From: Paludibacteraceae bacterium
GTDB taxonomy: Bacteria > Bacteroidota > Bacteroidia > Bacteroidales > Paludibacteraceae
NCBI GenBank assembly: GCA_905233375.1
Contig: CAJOEJ010000016.1
Coordinates: 1-41,112, forward strand
DNA length: 41,112 nt
Direction of reading: 5' to 3'
In this document: in pieces, positions 16,001-23,119 of the stretch
Numbering within the stretch: position 1 is the first letter of the stretch
How the letters are laid out: the number at the start of each line of letters is the position of its first letter
Translations under genes and position numbers: made by a program
The notes under the pieces: generated by a model
Told to the model about the DNA's origin: nothing
Databases searched by the model: none
What the model saw: the letters and a program-made list of their open reading frames with translations, nothing else

Positions 16001-16432
16001 GAGTATATCGAAAACGTGTCGGAACGTATCACCCTCTACCGCGAACTGGACAACCTCCGCAGCGAAGAGCAGTTACTCGAGTTCCGCAAACGGCTTATCG
16101 ACCGGTTTGGCGTACTGCCCCAACCCGCCGAAGAACTGCTGGATGTGGTGAGACTGAGATGGATATGTTGCCGGCTCGGCATAGAGAAGATACTGCTCAA
16201 AGGCGAACGGATGACCGTCTATTTCGTCACCCACAAAGATGCGTATTGGCAGTCCGACACCTTCGGTAACATCATCCAATACGTCCTCTCGCGTCCCGAC
16301 CGCTGCGCGCTCCACGAAGAAACGGACAAGAAAGGAATCAAAACAGGCAGAAGGTACGGCACGATCATGAACGTAAAAACAATCGCCGGAGCTATCACGC
16401 TGCTATCCAAGATAGAACGGGCTGAAATTTGA
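13061..16432 (+). CDS. mfd: Transcription-repair coupling factor Mfd
   Basis: Mfd displaces RNA polymerase stalled at DNA lesions and recruits UvrA. The start is the ATG at 13061 (MAMSIQDLETLF), because the promoter lies inside the longer frame; this gives 1123 aa, a normal length. Domains in order: UvrB-like N-terminal region (to ~330), CarD-like RNA polymerase interaction domain (LQIGDYVVHTDHGIARFGG), translocase with Walker A GDVGFGKTE (K578), DEEQ box (673-676), the LTATPIPRTLQFSL motif and QLRGRVGRS, then the C-terminal TRCF domain. It carries in-frame repeat-encoded inserts: KPTPTLPEGKEK, NVQNDNAQRTQT, AGEERGEA, and PNPSLEGG with its PSGEERGEA continuation. All lie outside catalytic motifs. 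kdsB follows after 21 bp. Confidence 0.96.
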   Translation: MAMSIQDLETLFREHAQIKAVQREMARGGQTHLLLSGLYASSRPMVLNALTQPLFIVMDNDETARYLFGDLQSLNGQKDNGSSTKVFFFPAAQKRRAVDEAAQIQRTETLTALSKPTPTLPEGKEKQLIIVTYPEAVIEAVPGKAELADASFSVHTGEQIQQSELTEQLIELGFERVDFVFQPGQFAVRGSIVDIYSYSHDIPYRLDFFGNEIDSIREFDIEDQLSKSRIESAGIVGSSNVQNDNAQRTQTLVTDYLPEGTVWVSNDWSVVTYKVEGLKADCRWSVADKTTIELNDKSTFGTYTKIAFNTAPQPVFHKQFDILTDDLKKHIGNGYHVYILAEQKKQLDRLKAIMEAGEERGEAISFTGINATLHEGFVDHELKICCYTDHQIFERYHRVSMASENARRGQAIITLREINQLQIGDYVVHTDHGIARFGGLVTTPVNGKPQEMIKLNYRDGACVFVSIHNLHRISKYKGREGSEPTIARLGSGAWERLKERTKDKVKDIARDLIRLYATRKQQKGYAYSPDGYMQHELEASFLYEDTPDQAKATADVKRDLESPMPMDRLVCGDVGFGKTEVAMRAAFKVATDGKQVAVLVPTTVLALQHYNTFRERMKNLPVRIEYISRLKTAKEIKELLAELEAGKIDILIGTHKLIGKSVKWHDLGLLIIDEEQKFGVAAKEKLKSLRANVDVLTLTATPIPRTLQFSLLGARDLSIMTTPPQNRYPVQTELITIDDEDIIKEAIELEMNRNGQIFIVNNRIEMLPRIENRIRRLCPEARIVIAHGQLPAGEMEERLEAFINYDYDILLSTTIIESGVDIPNVNTILIFSAHQYGLADLHQLRGRVGRSNRKAYCYLIAPDKELLTSDARRRLEALSTFAELGAGFNLAMQDLDIRGAGNMLGAEQSGFIADLGYETYQRILNEAVEELKEEMGAYPNPSLEGGAQDTSFPSGEERGEARQWCSDSQLETDLPCCFPNEYIENVSERITLYRELDNLRSEEQLLEFRKRLIDRFGVLPQPAEELLDVVRLRWICCRLGIEKILLKGERMTVYFVTHKDAYWQSDTFGNIIQYVLSRPDRCALHEETDKKGIKTGRRYGTIMNVKTIAGAITLLSKIERAEI
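13403..13440. repeat. C/T-G/A palindromic repeat inside mfd (first)
   Basis: CCTACCCCAACCCTCCCCGA followed by AGGGAAGGAGAAA: a pyrimidine-rich half facing a purine-rich half. It encodes the low-complexity PTPTLPEGKEK insert in the N-terminal region of Mfd. Confidence 0.7.
13781..13815. repeat. Heptamer repeat inside mfd (GTACAAA flavour)
   Basis: Units GTACAAA, ATGACAA, TGCACAA, AGGACAC and AGACACT. In frame, it encodes VQNDNAQRTQT, the same peptide type as the inserts in trmO, rlmN and gcvT. Confidence 0.75.
15868..15944. repeat. C/T-G/A palindromic repeat inside mfd (second, largest)
   Basis: CCTACCCCAACCCCTCCCTG followed by GAAGGAGGGG, then CTTCCCTTCAGGGGAGGAAC and GAGGAGAGG: two pyrimidine-purine palindromes in succession. 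A short relative (CAGGGGAGGAACGAGGAGAG) is at 14128-14147. Both are in frame, and the larger lies between the translocase and the C-terminal domain. Confidence 0.75.
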
Positions 16433-16453
16433 TATTATAAACAGAGAACATAC

Positions 16454-17200
16454 ATGAAATTTATTGGAATCATACCGGCGCGATACGGCTCGACCCGTTT
16501 TCCAGGCAAACCGCTGGCGGAGATATGCGGCAAGACGGTCATACGCCGTGTCTATGAACAGGCGTCCCAGGCTCTGGACACCGTAGTCGTCGCCACGGAT
16601 GACGAACGTATCTACGATGCGGTGGAGGCGTTCGGCGGCAAGGTGGTGTTCACCCGGGCGGACCATACATGCGGCACGGACCGCTGTCTGGAGGCATATC
16701 AGGCGATCACGACACCCATGTGGCGCGAACAGAACGACCACGACTCCGTCATCATCAACATACAGGGCGACGAACCTTTCATCCAGCCTGAACAGATAGA
16801 GGCGCTGATGAAATGTTTTGACCGGGAAGATACCGATATAGCAACGCTCATACGCCCCTTCACCGACAAGGACACCCGCGAGGACCTCGAGAACCCCAAC
16901 ACGCCCAAAGTAGACTGGAACCCCAAAACGGGTATAGCGCGTATGTTCTCACGCAAAGTGATTCCGGAGAGCGGACCCTACTACCGCCACATAGGCATCT
17001 ATGCCTACCGCGCCGATGTGCTGGACAAGATAACAAAACTCGAACAATCCCCCTTGGAGAAAGCCGAACGGCTCGAACAACTGAGATGGATCGAGAACGG
17101 ATACCGTATCCGTGCAGCCTTGACGGACATCCCGACCATCGGCATCGACACACCAGAAGACCTCGAAAAAGCAATCGAGTGGTATAAGTGGAACGGATAA
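16454..17200 (+). CDS. kdsB: CMP-KDO synthetase (3-deoxy-manno-octulosonate cytidylyltransferase)
   Basis: Couples CTP to KDO, giving CMP-KDO for the lipid A-core of lipopolysaccharide, in the cytoplasm. It has the family start IIPARYGSTRFPGKPL with the nucleotide-binding R and K, then VVVATDD, CGTDRCLEA and NIQGDEPFI (metal-binding region), and RHIGIYAYR near the C-terminus. At 248 aa it is full length. It lies 21 bp after mfd with no promoter between, so it is probably cotranscribed. Confidence 0.95.
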   Translation: MKFIGIIPARYGSTRFPGKPLAEICGKTVIRRVYEQASQALDTVVVATDDERIYDAVEAFGGKVVFTRADHTCGTDRCLEAYQAITTPMWREQNDHDSVIINIQGDEPFIQPEQIEALMKCFDREDTDIATLIRPFTDKDTREDLENPNTPKVDWNPKTGIARMFSRKVIPESGPYYRHIGIYAYRADVLDKITKLEQSPLEKAERLEQLRWIENGYRIRAALTDIPTIGIDTPEDLEKAIEWYKWNG

Positions 17201-17270
17201 AATGTAGTTTACGTAGATTACGAAAAATACGAAAACAACAAAAATAATTAACCTTTTAAAAAACACTATT

Positions 17271-17984
17271 ATGGCAAAAGAGAATTGTCCTACTCCGCAC
17301 ATCGGTGCGCAGTACGGAGAGATTGCGAAAACAATGATTATGGCGGGTGACCCGCTGCGTGCTAAACTCATGGCAGAGCGTTTCCTCGAGAACCCCGTCC
17401 AAGTGAACAACGTGCGCGGAATGCTGGCGTTTACCGGCACATACAAAGGCAAACAAGTGACCGTCATGGGACACGGTATGGGTATTCCGTCCATCGGTAT
17501 CTATACCTATGAGTTATTCAACTTCTACGATGTTGACACCATCATCCGCGTAGGTTCGTGCGGAGCACGCCAGATGTATGTCCACCTCGGCGACCTCGTT
17601 ATCGCACAGGGCAGCTGTACCGACAGCAACTGGGACGCACAGTACAACCTGCCGGGACACTATGCGCCGATTGCAGACTTCGAACTGTGCCGCAAAGCAG
17701 TGGAAGCAGCCGAGAAACGCGGATACACCTACCACGTAGGTAACGTATTCTCCGCCGACATCTTCTATTGTGAGGACGAGCGTAAGGGTAACTGGACGAA
17801 GATGGGCGTGCTCGCAGACGAGATGGAAGCACCGTCGCTGTATATGAACGCGGCACGTGCCGGAAAGAGAGCACTCGTCATCTGTACGGTCAGCGACCAC
17901 ATCCTGACAGGCGAAGCCACGACCGCCGAGCAGCGCCAGAACTCGTTCACCAACATGATGGACGTAGCATTTGATATTATCTGA
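17271..17984 (+). CDS. deoD: Purine-nucleoside phosphorylase, DeoD type
   Basis: Reversible phosphorolysis of purine (deoxy)nucleosides to the base and (deoxy)ribose 1-phosphate. At 237 aa it is the hexameric DeoD class. Motifs: AGDPLRAKLMAERFLE (phosphate and ribose site), GHGMGIPSIGIYTYEL, RVGSCGA, DEMEAPSLY, and TVSDHILTGE with the catalytic Asp. The ~70-bp upstream gap is A-rich with TACGA-type near-repeats and no clear promoter. The next gene starts 5 bp after its stop. Confidence 0.95.
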   Translation: MAKENCPTPHIGAQYGEIAKTMIMAGDPLRAKLMAERFLENPVQVNNVRGMLAFTGTYKGKQVTVMGHGMGIPSIGIYTYELFNFYDVDTIIRVGSCGARQMYVHLGDLVIAQGSCTDSNWDAQYNLPGHYAPIADFELCRKAVEAAEKRGYTYHVGNVFSADIFYCEDERKGNWTKMGVLADEMEAPSLYMNAARAGKRALVICTVSDHILTGEATTAEQRQNSFTNMMDVAFDII

Positions 17985-17989
17985 TCAGA

Positions 17990-18730
17990 ATGAAAAAATT
18001 GATTGTACTGGTATTGGTTCTTCTGCCCTTGTGCCTCTCGGCGCAGGGGCAGGAGGATGCCGATGCCCCATCCTTACAAAAAAAAGAACGCCGGTCATCC
18101 AATGTGTTTACCGGTTTCAGCGGAGGAATGATGCTGCATGGCGGCTACCTCTTCTCCGACAACCCCAAAACGGTGTTCAGCAACACCGGTCTGGGCAGTA
18201 TTGACTATGTAAAAGGCTTGCCCAAAGCCGGACTCTGTTACGGATTCGGCGGCACGCTCCGCATCCACCTCATCAACCATATTCATCTCGGAGCCGAAGG
18301 ACACGTAAGCCACCTGCCGCTGATGAATACCGGTTCGAACATACGTACCGGCTGGGGAGGCGCCATGTGCGACTTCTACGGCAACTGGGGCAAGACGCGC
18401 CCGATGATAGGTATGAGTATCGGAGGCGGTGCGATGAAACGGCTCTATGTGCCTGACAACACGCCTGTCACCGACACGGTCAGCTCCACAATTTACAACT
18501 CCAGCTATGTGAAGACACCTTTCTTCTATCTCGACCCCTATATCGGCATGGAGATAGACCTCGGGAATCATATGGCGATCCTGATCCGGATAGATTATAT
18601 GTTGCCCTTCAATATACAGAACACGGGTTTGACACAAGTGGGAGAGAAAGTGACTTGGGGCAACTTCCTCACGCCGAGTGGTCCGAGATTATATATCGGA
18701 CTGATGTTCGGCAAACTGAAAAAGACGTAA
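17990..18730 (+). CDS. Outer-membrane beta-barrel-like protein, unknown function
   Basis: 246 aa with a signal peptide (MKKLIVLVLVLLPLCLSAQG). The rest alternates glycine/aromatic strands (HGGYLFSD, LCYGFGGTLRIHL, IGMSIGGGAMK, LDPYIGMEIDLG, GPRLYIGLMFG) typical of a small 8-10-stranded barrel, ending in strand-like LYIGLMFGKLKKT. I recognise no specific family. It sits 5 bp after deoD and 37 bp before yidC, so it is probably cotranscribed with both. Confidence 0.75.
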   Translation: MKKLIVLVLVLLPLCLSAQGQEDADAPSLQKKERRSSNVFTGFSGGMMLHGGYLFSDNPKTVFSNTGLGSIDYVKGLPKAGLCYGFGGTLRIHLINHIHLGAEGHVSHLPLMNTGSNIRTGWGGAMCDFYGNWGKTRPMIGMSIGGGAMKRLYVPDNTPVTDTVSSTIYNSSYVKTPFFYLDPYIGMEIDLGNHMAILIRIDYMLPFNIQNTGLTQVGEKVTWGNFLTPSGPRLYIGLMFGKLKKT

Positions 18731-18767
18731 ACAATACATTAGCAAATATAAATCACAAAGAAACAGA

Positions 18768-20681
18768 ATGGATAAAAACACTTGGATCGGCTTTTTGTTA
18801 ATAGCCGCAATCATCGTTGGCTTCACGATGCTGAACCGCCCTTCCAAAGAGGAGTTGGCGGAACGTCAACGGGTACAAGACTCGCTTCGCCTCGTACACA
18901 TGGCGGAAGTGGAAGCACAACGGATCTCTGATTCATTGCAGTTCGTCGCCGGTCAGGCAACGGGCGAAGAGGCGGTATACGTTACCGCAGAAGAACAGCA
19001 GGAACGCCTTCAGGCAGCGTACGGCACTTTCGCACCTGCCGCACAGGGCGAGGAAAAACATGTACAACTCGCCAATGATCATGTACGCCTGACCTTCAAC
19101 ACCCTCGGCGGACGTATCGAACGTGCCGAGTTATTAGAGTACCACGCGAACGGAGACTCGGTGAATCCGTTGTGCCTCTTCCGCGGAGAAGAGAGTGCGT
19201 TCGGACTGACACTCATCACGGCAAACAACCGTATTCTGCAGACGTCGAACCTCTATTTCACGCCGGTACAGACAGAGAACCCGAACGTGCTCATCATGCG
19301 GCTTCCGACAAGCACACCCGATGCATGGCTCGACTTCGCCTATGAGTTGTCGGACAACTACATGGTACACCTGTCCGTCACACCGCATAATATGCAATCC
19401 GAACTGGCGCAGAATGTCAACTCGCTGGAGTTGCAGTGGAAGCAACTCATTCCGCAACAGGAGCAGGGACGCAAGTTCGAGGAGCGCTATGCGCGCTTGC
19501 AATATATGCTGGTCGGCGGCGAGATGGAGGAGTTGAGCGAGACGAAGGATGACTCGGAGAAAGAGTCGGCACGCGTCAAATGGATCGGATACAAAGACCA
19601 GTTCTTCTCCACCGTCCTCATCGCGGATGACGCCTTCGCTTCGTCCGAGTTCGCTTCTACGCTGCAGGGCAAGCACTCGGGATATATCAAGCAATATACG
19701 ACCCACACTTCTATACCGTTTGACCTGACAGGCAAGACACCTACCGGAATGCGGTTCTATTTAGGTCCGAACCACTACCACACGCTCAAGGCATATGACA
19801 AGGACGTGGAGAAAGAGGACAGGCTGTACCTGAACAAACTCGTGCCGTTAGGATGGAAAATCGTCAGCTGGATCAATACGGCGCTCGTCATTCCGATGTT
19901 CGACCTGTTTACCGGATGGGGACTGCATATAGGCATCGTCATCCTGCTCATGACCATCGTCATCAAACTCATCATCCTGCCGTTCGTGTTTGTATCCTAC
20001 AAATCGAGCGCCAAGATGCGTGCGCTCAAACCGCAGATAGACGCTATCAACGAGAAATATCCGCCGGAGAAAATGCAGGAGCGCCAGCAGGAGACGATGA
20101 AACTGTACCAGCAAGCCGGTGTAAACCCGATGTCGGGATGTCTGCCCATGTTGTTCCAGTTCCCCGTATTGATGGCTATGTTCTGGTTCCTGCCTACCGC
20201 CATCGAGCTGCGTGGCAAATCGCTGTGGTGGGCGGATGACCTCTCCACATACGACGCTGTTTTCCATTGGAGCGTCAATATACCTTTCCTGGGTGACCAC
20301 CTGTCGCTTTTCTGTTTGCTGATGACCATCTGCAATATCGGTTATACCTATATCACCATGCAGTCGCAGGCTACCGACCCGAACATGAAGTTCATGAAAT
20401 ACATGATGTACGCCATGCCGGTGATGTTCCTGTTCATCTTCAATGACTACGCAGCTGGTCTGAGTTACTACTACCTCCTGTCGCTCTTCTTCACCATCTT
20501 CCAGACGATGATCTTCCGCTGGACGCTGGATGACAAGAAGATGCTGGCGGAGATGGAAGCAAACAAAAAGAAAAAAGCCGGCAAACCCAAATCCGGCTTC
20601 ATGGCCCGCTTGGAAGCGATGCAACGTGAGCAACAACGTGTAGCCCGCGAGAACGCAAAAGCTGCAAACAAGAGACGCTAA
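18768..20681 (+). CDS. yidC: Membrane protein insertase YidC
   Basis: Inserts and folds inner-membrane proteins, with or without SecYEG. 637 aa: an N-terminal TM segment (WIGFLLIAAIIVGFTML), a large periplasmic beta-domain (~100-350), then the conserved five-TM core (from IGIVILLMTIVIKLIILPF), with the cytoplasmic K/R-rich loop and MSGCLPMLFQFPVLMAMFWF. The C-terminal tail is basic (KKKKAGKPKSG) for ribosome contact. Length and layout match Bacteroidota YidC. Confidence 0.97.
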   Translation: MDKNTWIGFLLIAAIIVGFTMLNRPSKEELAERQRVQDSLRLVHMAEVEAQRISDSLQFVAGQATGEEAVYVTAEEQQERLQAAYGTFAPAAQGEEKHVQLANDHVRLTFNTLGGRIERAELLEYHANGDSVNPLCLFRGEESAFGLTLITANNRILQTSNLYFTPVQTENPNVLIMRLPTSTPDAWLDFAYELSDNYMVHLSVTPHNMQSELAQNVNSLELQWKQLIPQQEQGRKFEERYARLQYMLVGGEMEELSETKDDSEKESARVKWIGYKDQFFSTVLIADDAFASSEFASTLQGKHSGYIKQYTTHTSIPFDLTGKTPTGMRFYLGPNHYHTLKAYDKDVEKEDRLYLNKLVPLGWKIVSWINTALVIPMFDLFTGWGLHIGIVILLMTIVIKLIILPFVFVSYKSSAKMRALKPQIDAINEKYPPEKMQERQQETMKLYQQAGVNPMSGCLPMLFQFPVLMAMFWFLPTAIELRGKSLWWADDLSTYDAVFHWSVNIPFLGDHLSLFCLLMTICNIGYTYITMQSQATDPNMKFMKYMMYAMPVMFLFIFNDYAAGLSYYYLLSLFFTIFQTMIFRWTLDDKKMLAEMEANKKKKAGKPKSGFMARLEAMQREQQRVARENAKAANKRR

Positions 20682-20688
20682 AAGCAAG

Positions 20689-20715
20689 GCGCGAGGCAGT
20701 TAAGCTGCCTCGTGC
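20689..20715. terminator. Bidirectional terminator between yidC and the convergent gene
   Basis: GCGCGAGGCAG pairs with CTGCCTCGTGC over 11 bp (one G-T) around TTAAG. The convergent gene's stop codon lies in the loop, so the hairpin overlaps coding sequence. The following T-run is weak. Confidence 0.55.
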
Positions 20716-21188
20716 ATCTTCGCTTTGCTGCACTCCGAAGCGACCAGCGCTTCGCCTTGCTCAGAGAGAGTGACACCGTCGCGGTCCAGCAACTCTTGGT
20801 AATGCACATGTGCCAGCATAGGCGAAGTGATATCCACAATATGCACACAATGAACCGCAGCCAGACGGAAGAGCGCCAGGTTATACATATCGTGCAGATT
20901 GCGCAAACGCTCCGTCGTACCGCCCAGCCAGAACAGAAGGTTCTTCCGTTCCTGAATAGTCATACCGCGAGTGATATAGGCGAAATAACGGTCGCAGTCC
21001 ATGACAGGCAGGCTGATAAGCACCGGTTCCTGACCACATGCACGCGCTTGTGCGATTTTATTGGTATACAAGGCTTTGAATGCTACCAGATCCAACTGAG
21101 GTGCATAGGTGCCACTCGGATTAGCAGAAATAGCTTTCCAGTCAAACTGCAAGCCGCTCTGGGGTTGAATAAAAACAGTCTTGTCCAT
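20700..21188 (-). CDS. Hypothetical protein, possibly a degenerate SGNH-like fold
   Basis: I do not recognise this gene. The start is set at the ATG at 21188 (MDKTVFIQPQ, 162 aa); an upstream frame extension runs through repeat DNA. No signal peptide or TM segment is seen. The segment VHIVDITSPMLAHVHYQELL followed by DGVTLSEQGEALVAS resembles the last block of SGNH hydrolases, where DxxH is expected; here His is replaced by Thr. PVLISLPVMDCDRYF could be a matching strand. This is only a resemblance. It probably forms an operon with the 31-codon frame just upstream. Confidence 0.5.
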   Translation of the reverse strand: MDKTVFIQPQSGLQFDWKAISANPSGTYAPQLDLVAFKALYTNKIAQARACGQEPVLISLPVMDCDRYFAYITRGMTIQERKNLLFWLGGTTERLRNLHDMYNLALFRLAAVHCVHIVDITSPMLAHVHYQELLDRDGVTLSEQGEALVASECSKAKMHEAA

Positions 21189-21194
21189 AGGAGT

Positions 21195-21250
21195 AATATT
21201 ATTATAAAGATTCAACAATTCAAAGATTTAAACATTTAAAGATTTACTAC
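21195..21250. repeat. AT-rich near-heptamer repeat upstream of the hypothetical gene
   Basis: Units such as CAATTCA, AAGATTT, AAACATT and AAAGATTT with a 7-8-bp rhythm. It spans the gap between two minus-strand frames and supplies the stop codon of the upstream small frame. Confidence 0.55.
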
Positions 21251-21331
21251 CAGATAAGCAATCAATACTGGCAGTTGGGCAAAATAAAGCGCCACTAACA
21301 CATCCATTCCAATTCGTTTTACCGTTTTCAT
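21236..21331 (-). CDS. Small membrane peptide (31 aa)
   Basis: The frame encodes MKTVKRIGMDVLVALYFAQL plus a hydrophobic end (PVLIAYLVVNL): a short basic N-terminus and one TM helix. It lies ~42 nt downstream of the start predicted from a good promoter (21380-21411), with nothing else for that promoter to serve before the hypothetical gene at 21188. The stop codon lies in repeat DNA. It could be a genuine small membrane protein or the leader peptide of the downstream gene. Confidence 0.45.
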   Translation of the reverse strand: MKTVKRIGMDVLVALYFAQLPVLIAYLVVNL

Positions 21332-21379
21332 ATGCGTTTTGAATTTAATAGATTATACATTTCATTTTCAAATCCGGTG

Positions 21380-21411
21380 CAAAATTACTGCCTTTTCCGC
21401 ACATGGACAAA
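21380..21411 (-). promoter_or_regulatory. Promoter of the small-peptide/hypothetical operon
   Basis: Minus-strand TTTG (21408-21411), 20 bp, TAATTTTG (21380-21387); the start is expected near 21373. Confidence 0.7.
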
Positions 21412-21437
21412 CAAGTGGGATAGAGAATAGAAAATAT

Positions 21438-21452
21438 TGACCAAACAGGTCA
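21438..21452. promoter_or_regulatory. Palindrome between divergent genes, candidate operator
   Basis: TGACC-AAACA-GGTCA is a perfect inverted repeat. It lies between the leftward promoter at 21380-21411 and the rightward LytTR gene at 21532, where a regulator could control both. Which protein binds is unknown. Confidence 0.35.
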
Positions 21453-21531
21453 TTTTGATGACTAAAATGCCTATATAGGGACGAAAATCGGGTATTACGG
21501 ATTTCGTCACATCAATAAAAGAGACTAAATT

Positions 21532-22320
21532 ATGCATAAAATTCCGGATTCCATCTTATCCGTCACGACGCTTTTACTACACGTCATAGCCATCCCGGTA
21601 TTCTTTCTGGGATTCACCTTGGTTTATCAGAGCGAATGGATGATTTCGTTCCTTGATGCCGGTTTGGGTACAGTGTTCAACGTGCTGATGTTGATGTGTA
21701 TTCTGATCGGGGTATTGTGCGCATCGCGTATTCCGATGACAGCCGTACGCACTCACCTGCATATGAACTGGTGGCAATACAGCCTGTGGTCTTTGGCGGA
21801 ACTGATCGTGTTTGCCTGCTTTGCCGCACTCTATATGGCATTGGTACATCGCACGTATGGGTATTTCCCCGCTTTGGGACAATGTCTGCGTATCGCCGCC
21901 GCCACACTCAGTTATCCCTATGTCATCTTTGCGTTGCTCATATCGCTCATTCGCCCCGATGAGGAAATGAAAGAAGAGGATCTGGTACGCTTTGCCGACA
22001 ATACGGGCAGGCTCAAACTGGTAATAACCAATCAGGTGCTTCTTTACGTCGAAGCGCAGGAGAACTACGTGCGCATTCACTACATGGATGGGGAAAAGCC
22101 CAAAGAATATCTGCTCCGTCAATCCATGCGCGGTATAGAAGAACTGATGGACAAACACGGGATCATCCGCTGCCAGCGTTCGTTCTTCGTAAACCCGCGA
22201 CACGTTACCGTGCTGCGACGAGACAAAGAAGGAATCATCCAGGCGGAACTGGACACCCCTGCTCCATGCTCCGTACCCGTTTCACCCAAGTACTACGAGC
22301 AGTTAAGCAAAATGCTGTAA
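21532..22320 (+). CDS. Membrane-anchored LytTR-family transcriptional regulator
   Basis: 262 aa. The first ~145 residues hold four TM helices (SVTTLLLHVIAIPVFFLGF; VFNVLMLMCILIGVLC; YSLWSLAELIVFACFAALY; LSYPYVIFALLISLI). A LytTR DNA-binding domain follows (about 160-262), with YVEAQENYVRIHY and the signature IIRCQRSFFVNPRHV. There is no receiver domain, so this is a one-component membrane-sensing regulator, a type common in Bacteroidota. Its upstream gap has no consensus -7 box but has a palindrome at 21438-21452. Signal and targets are unknown. Confidence 0.88.
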   Translation: MHKIPDSILSVTTLLLHVIAIPVFFLGFTLVYQSEWMISFLDAGLGTVFNVLMLMCILIGVLCASRIPMTAVRTHLHMNWWQYSLWSLAELIVFACFAALYMALVHRTYGYFPALGQCLRIAAATLSYPYVIFALLISLIRPDEEMKEEDLVRFADNTGRLKLVITNQVLLYVEAQENYVRIHYMDGEKPKEYLLRQSMRGIEELMDKHGIIRCQRSFFVNPRHVTVLRRDKEGIIQAELDTPAPCSVPVSPKYYEQLSKML

Positions 22321-22321
22321 A

Positions 22322-23119
22322 TCAACCTAACGGATTGAAGATATCCATTCCGAAGGCTTCCTGAAAGGCATTGGATGCGCGCAAACGATCCGGCGTATCC
22401 AGATAGAACCGTGCCTCGTGTCCGTTTCCGGACGGCTGCATAAGCAATATCTTGTCCGATAACGCCAATGCCAGATCCAGTTCGTGGGTGGAGATGACCA
22501 CCGTTTTGCTCTGCTCGTGCGCCAGGCGGTTCAACAACCGTAGCACCAGAATGCGGTGCGGCAGATCCAGATGCGCGGTAGGTTCATCCAACAGAATGAT
22601 GGGCGTTTGCTGCGCCAAGGCTTTCGCGATCAAGATGCGCTGTTTCTCTCCATCGCTGTGGGCATTGAAAAGGGACTGGTGCGTATTTAACGAAGAAAGG
22701 TCAAATCCCACCGCTTCCAGCGACCCGGCAATAATACGTTCGTCCTCCTCCGTCAGTCCGCCCAGAAACGAGGTGTACGGATAGCGCCCCATTGACACCA
22801 CATCATGCACGGTGGTATGATCCATCGACAGCCGTTCGGTCAGCACTAACGCCACCTGCCTGGACAACTCGCTCTTGGGTGCATCGGACTTCTGCCTGCC
22901 GAGCATAAACGAACCACCCAATGGCGGTTGCAAACCTGCAAGCGTGCGCAGCAGAGTCGATTTGCCGCACCCGTTCGGACCTAACATGCACACCAGCTCA
23001 CCTTCATTGAGCGAGAAGTTCAAACCGGACTGGACAATGACCTGCCTGCCAGAAGACACACTGGAAACAGGCTGATAGCCGATCACCAGATTATTCGTAG
23101 AAATAGAGACGCTGGACAC
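22322..23119 (-). CDS. ABC transporter ATP-binding protein, FecE/BtuD-like
   Basis: 265 aa. Walker A GPNGCGKST, Q-loop region LTERLSMDHTTVHDV, a signature-like HSDGEKQRILIAKAL (divergent from LSGGQ), Walker B IILLDEPTAHLDL and switch ISTHELDLALAL. The class couples ATP to import of iron-siderophore, haem or cobalamin. The start is a GTG at 23119, overlapping the alr stop by 29 bp. No permease or binding protein is in the window, so it is an orphan here. Last gene of the long minus-strand run. Confidence 0.85.
   Translation of the reverse strand: MSSVSISTNNLVIGYQPVSSVSSGRQVIVQSGLNFSLNEGELVCMLGPNGCGKSTLLRTLAGLQPPLGGSFMLGRQKSDAPKSELSRQVALVLTERLSMDHTTVHDVVSMGRYPYTSFLGGLTEEDERIIAGSLEAVGFDLSSLNTHQSLFNAHSDGEKQRILIAKALAQQTPIILLDEPTAHLDLPHRILVLRLLNRLAHEQSKTVVISTHELDLALALSDKILLMQPSGNGHEARFYLDTPDRLRASNAFQEAFGMDIFNPLG

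Noticed and set aside
17201..17270. A riboswitch or promoter before deoD
   Set aside because: Only A-rich sequence with weak TACGA-like near repeats; no conserved fold or -33/-7 pair.
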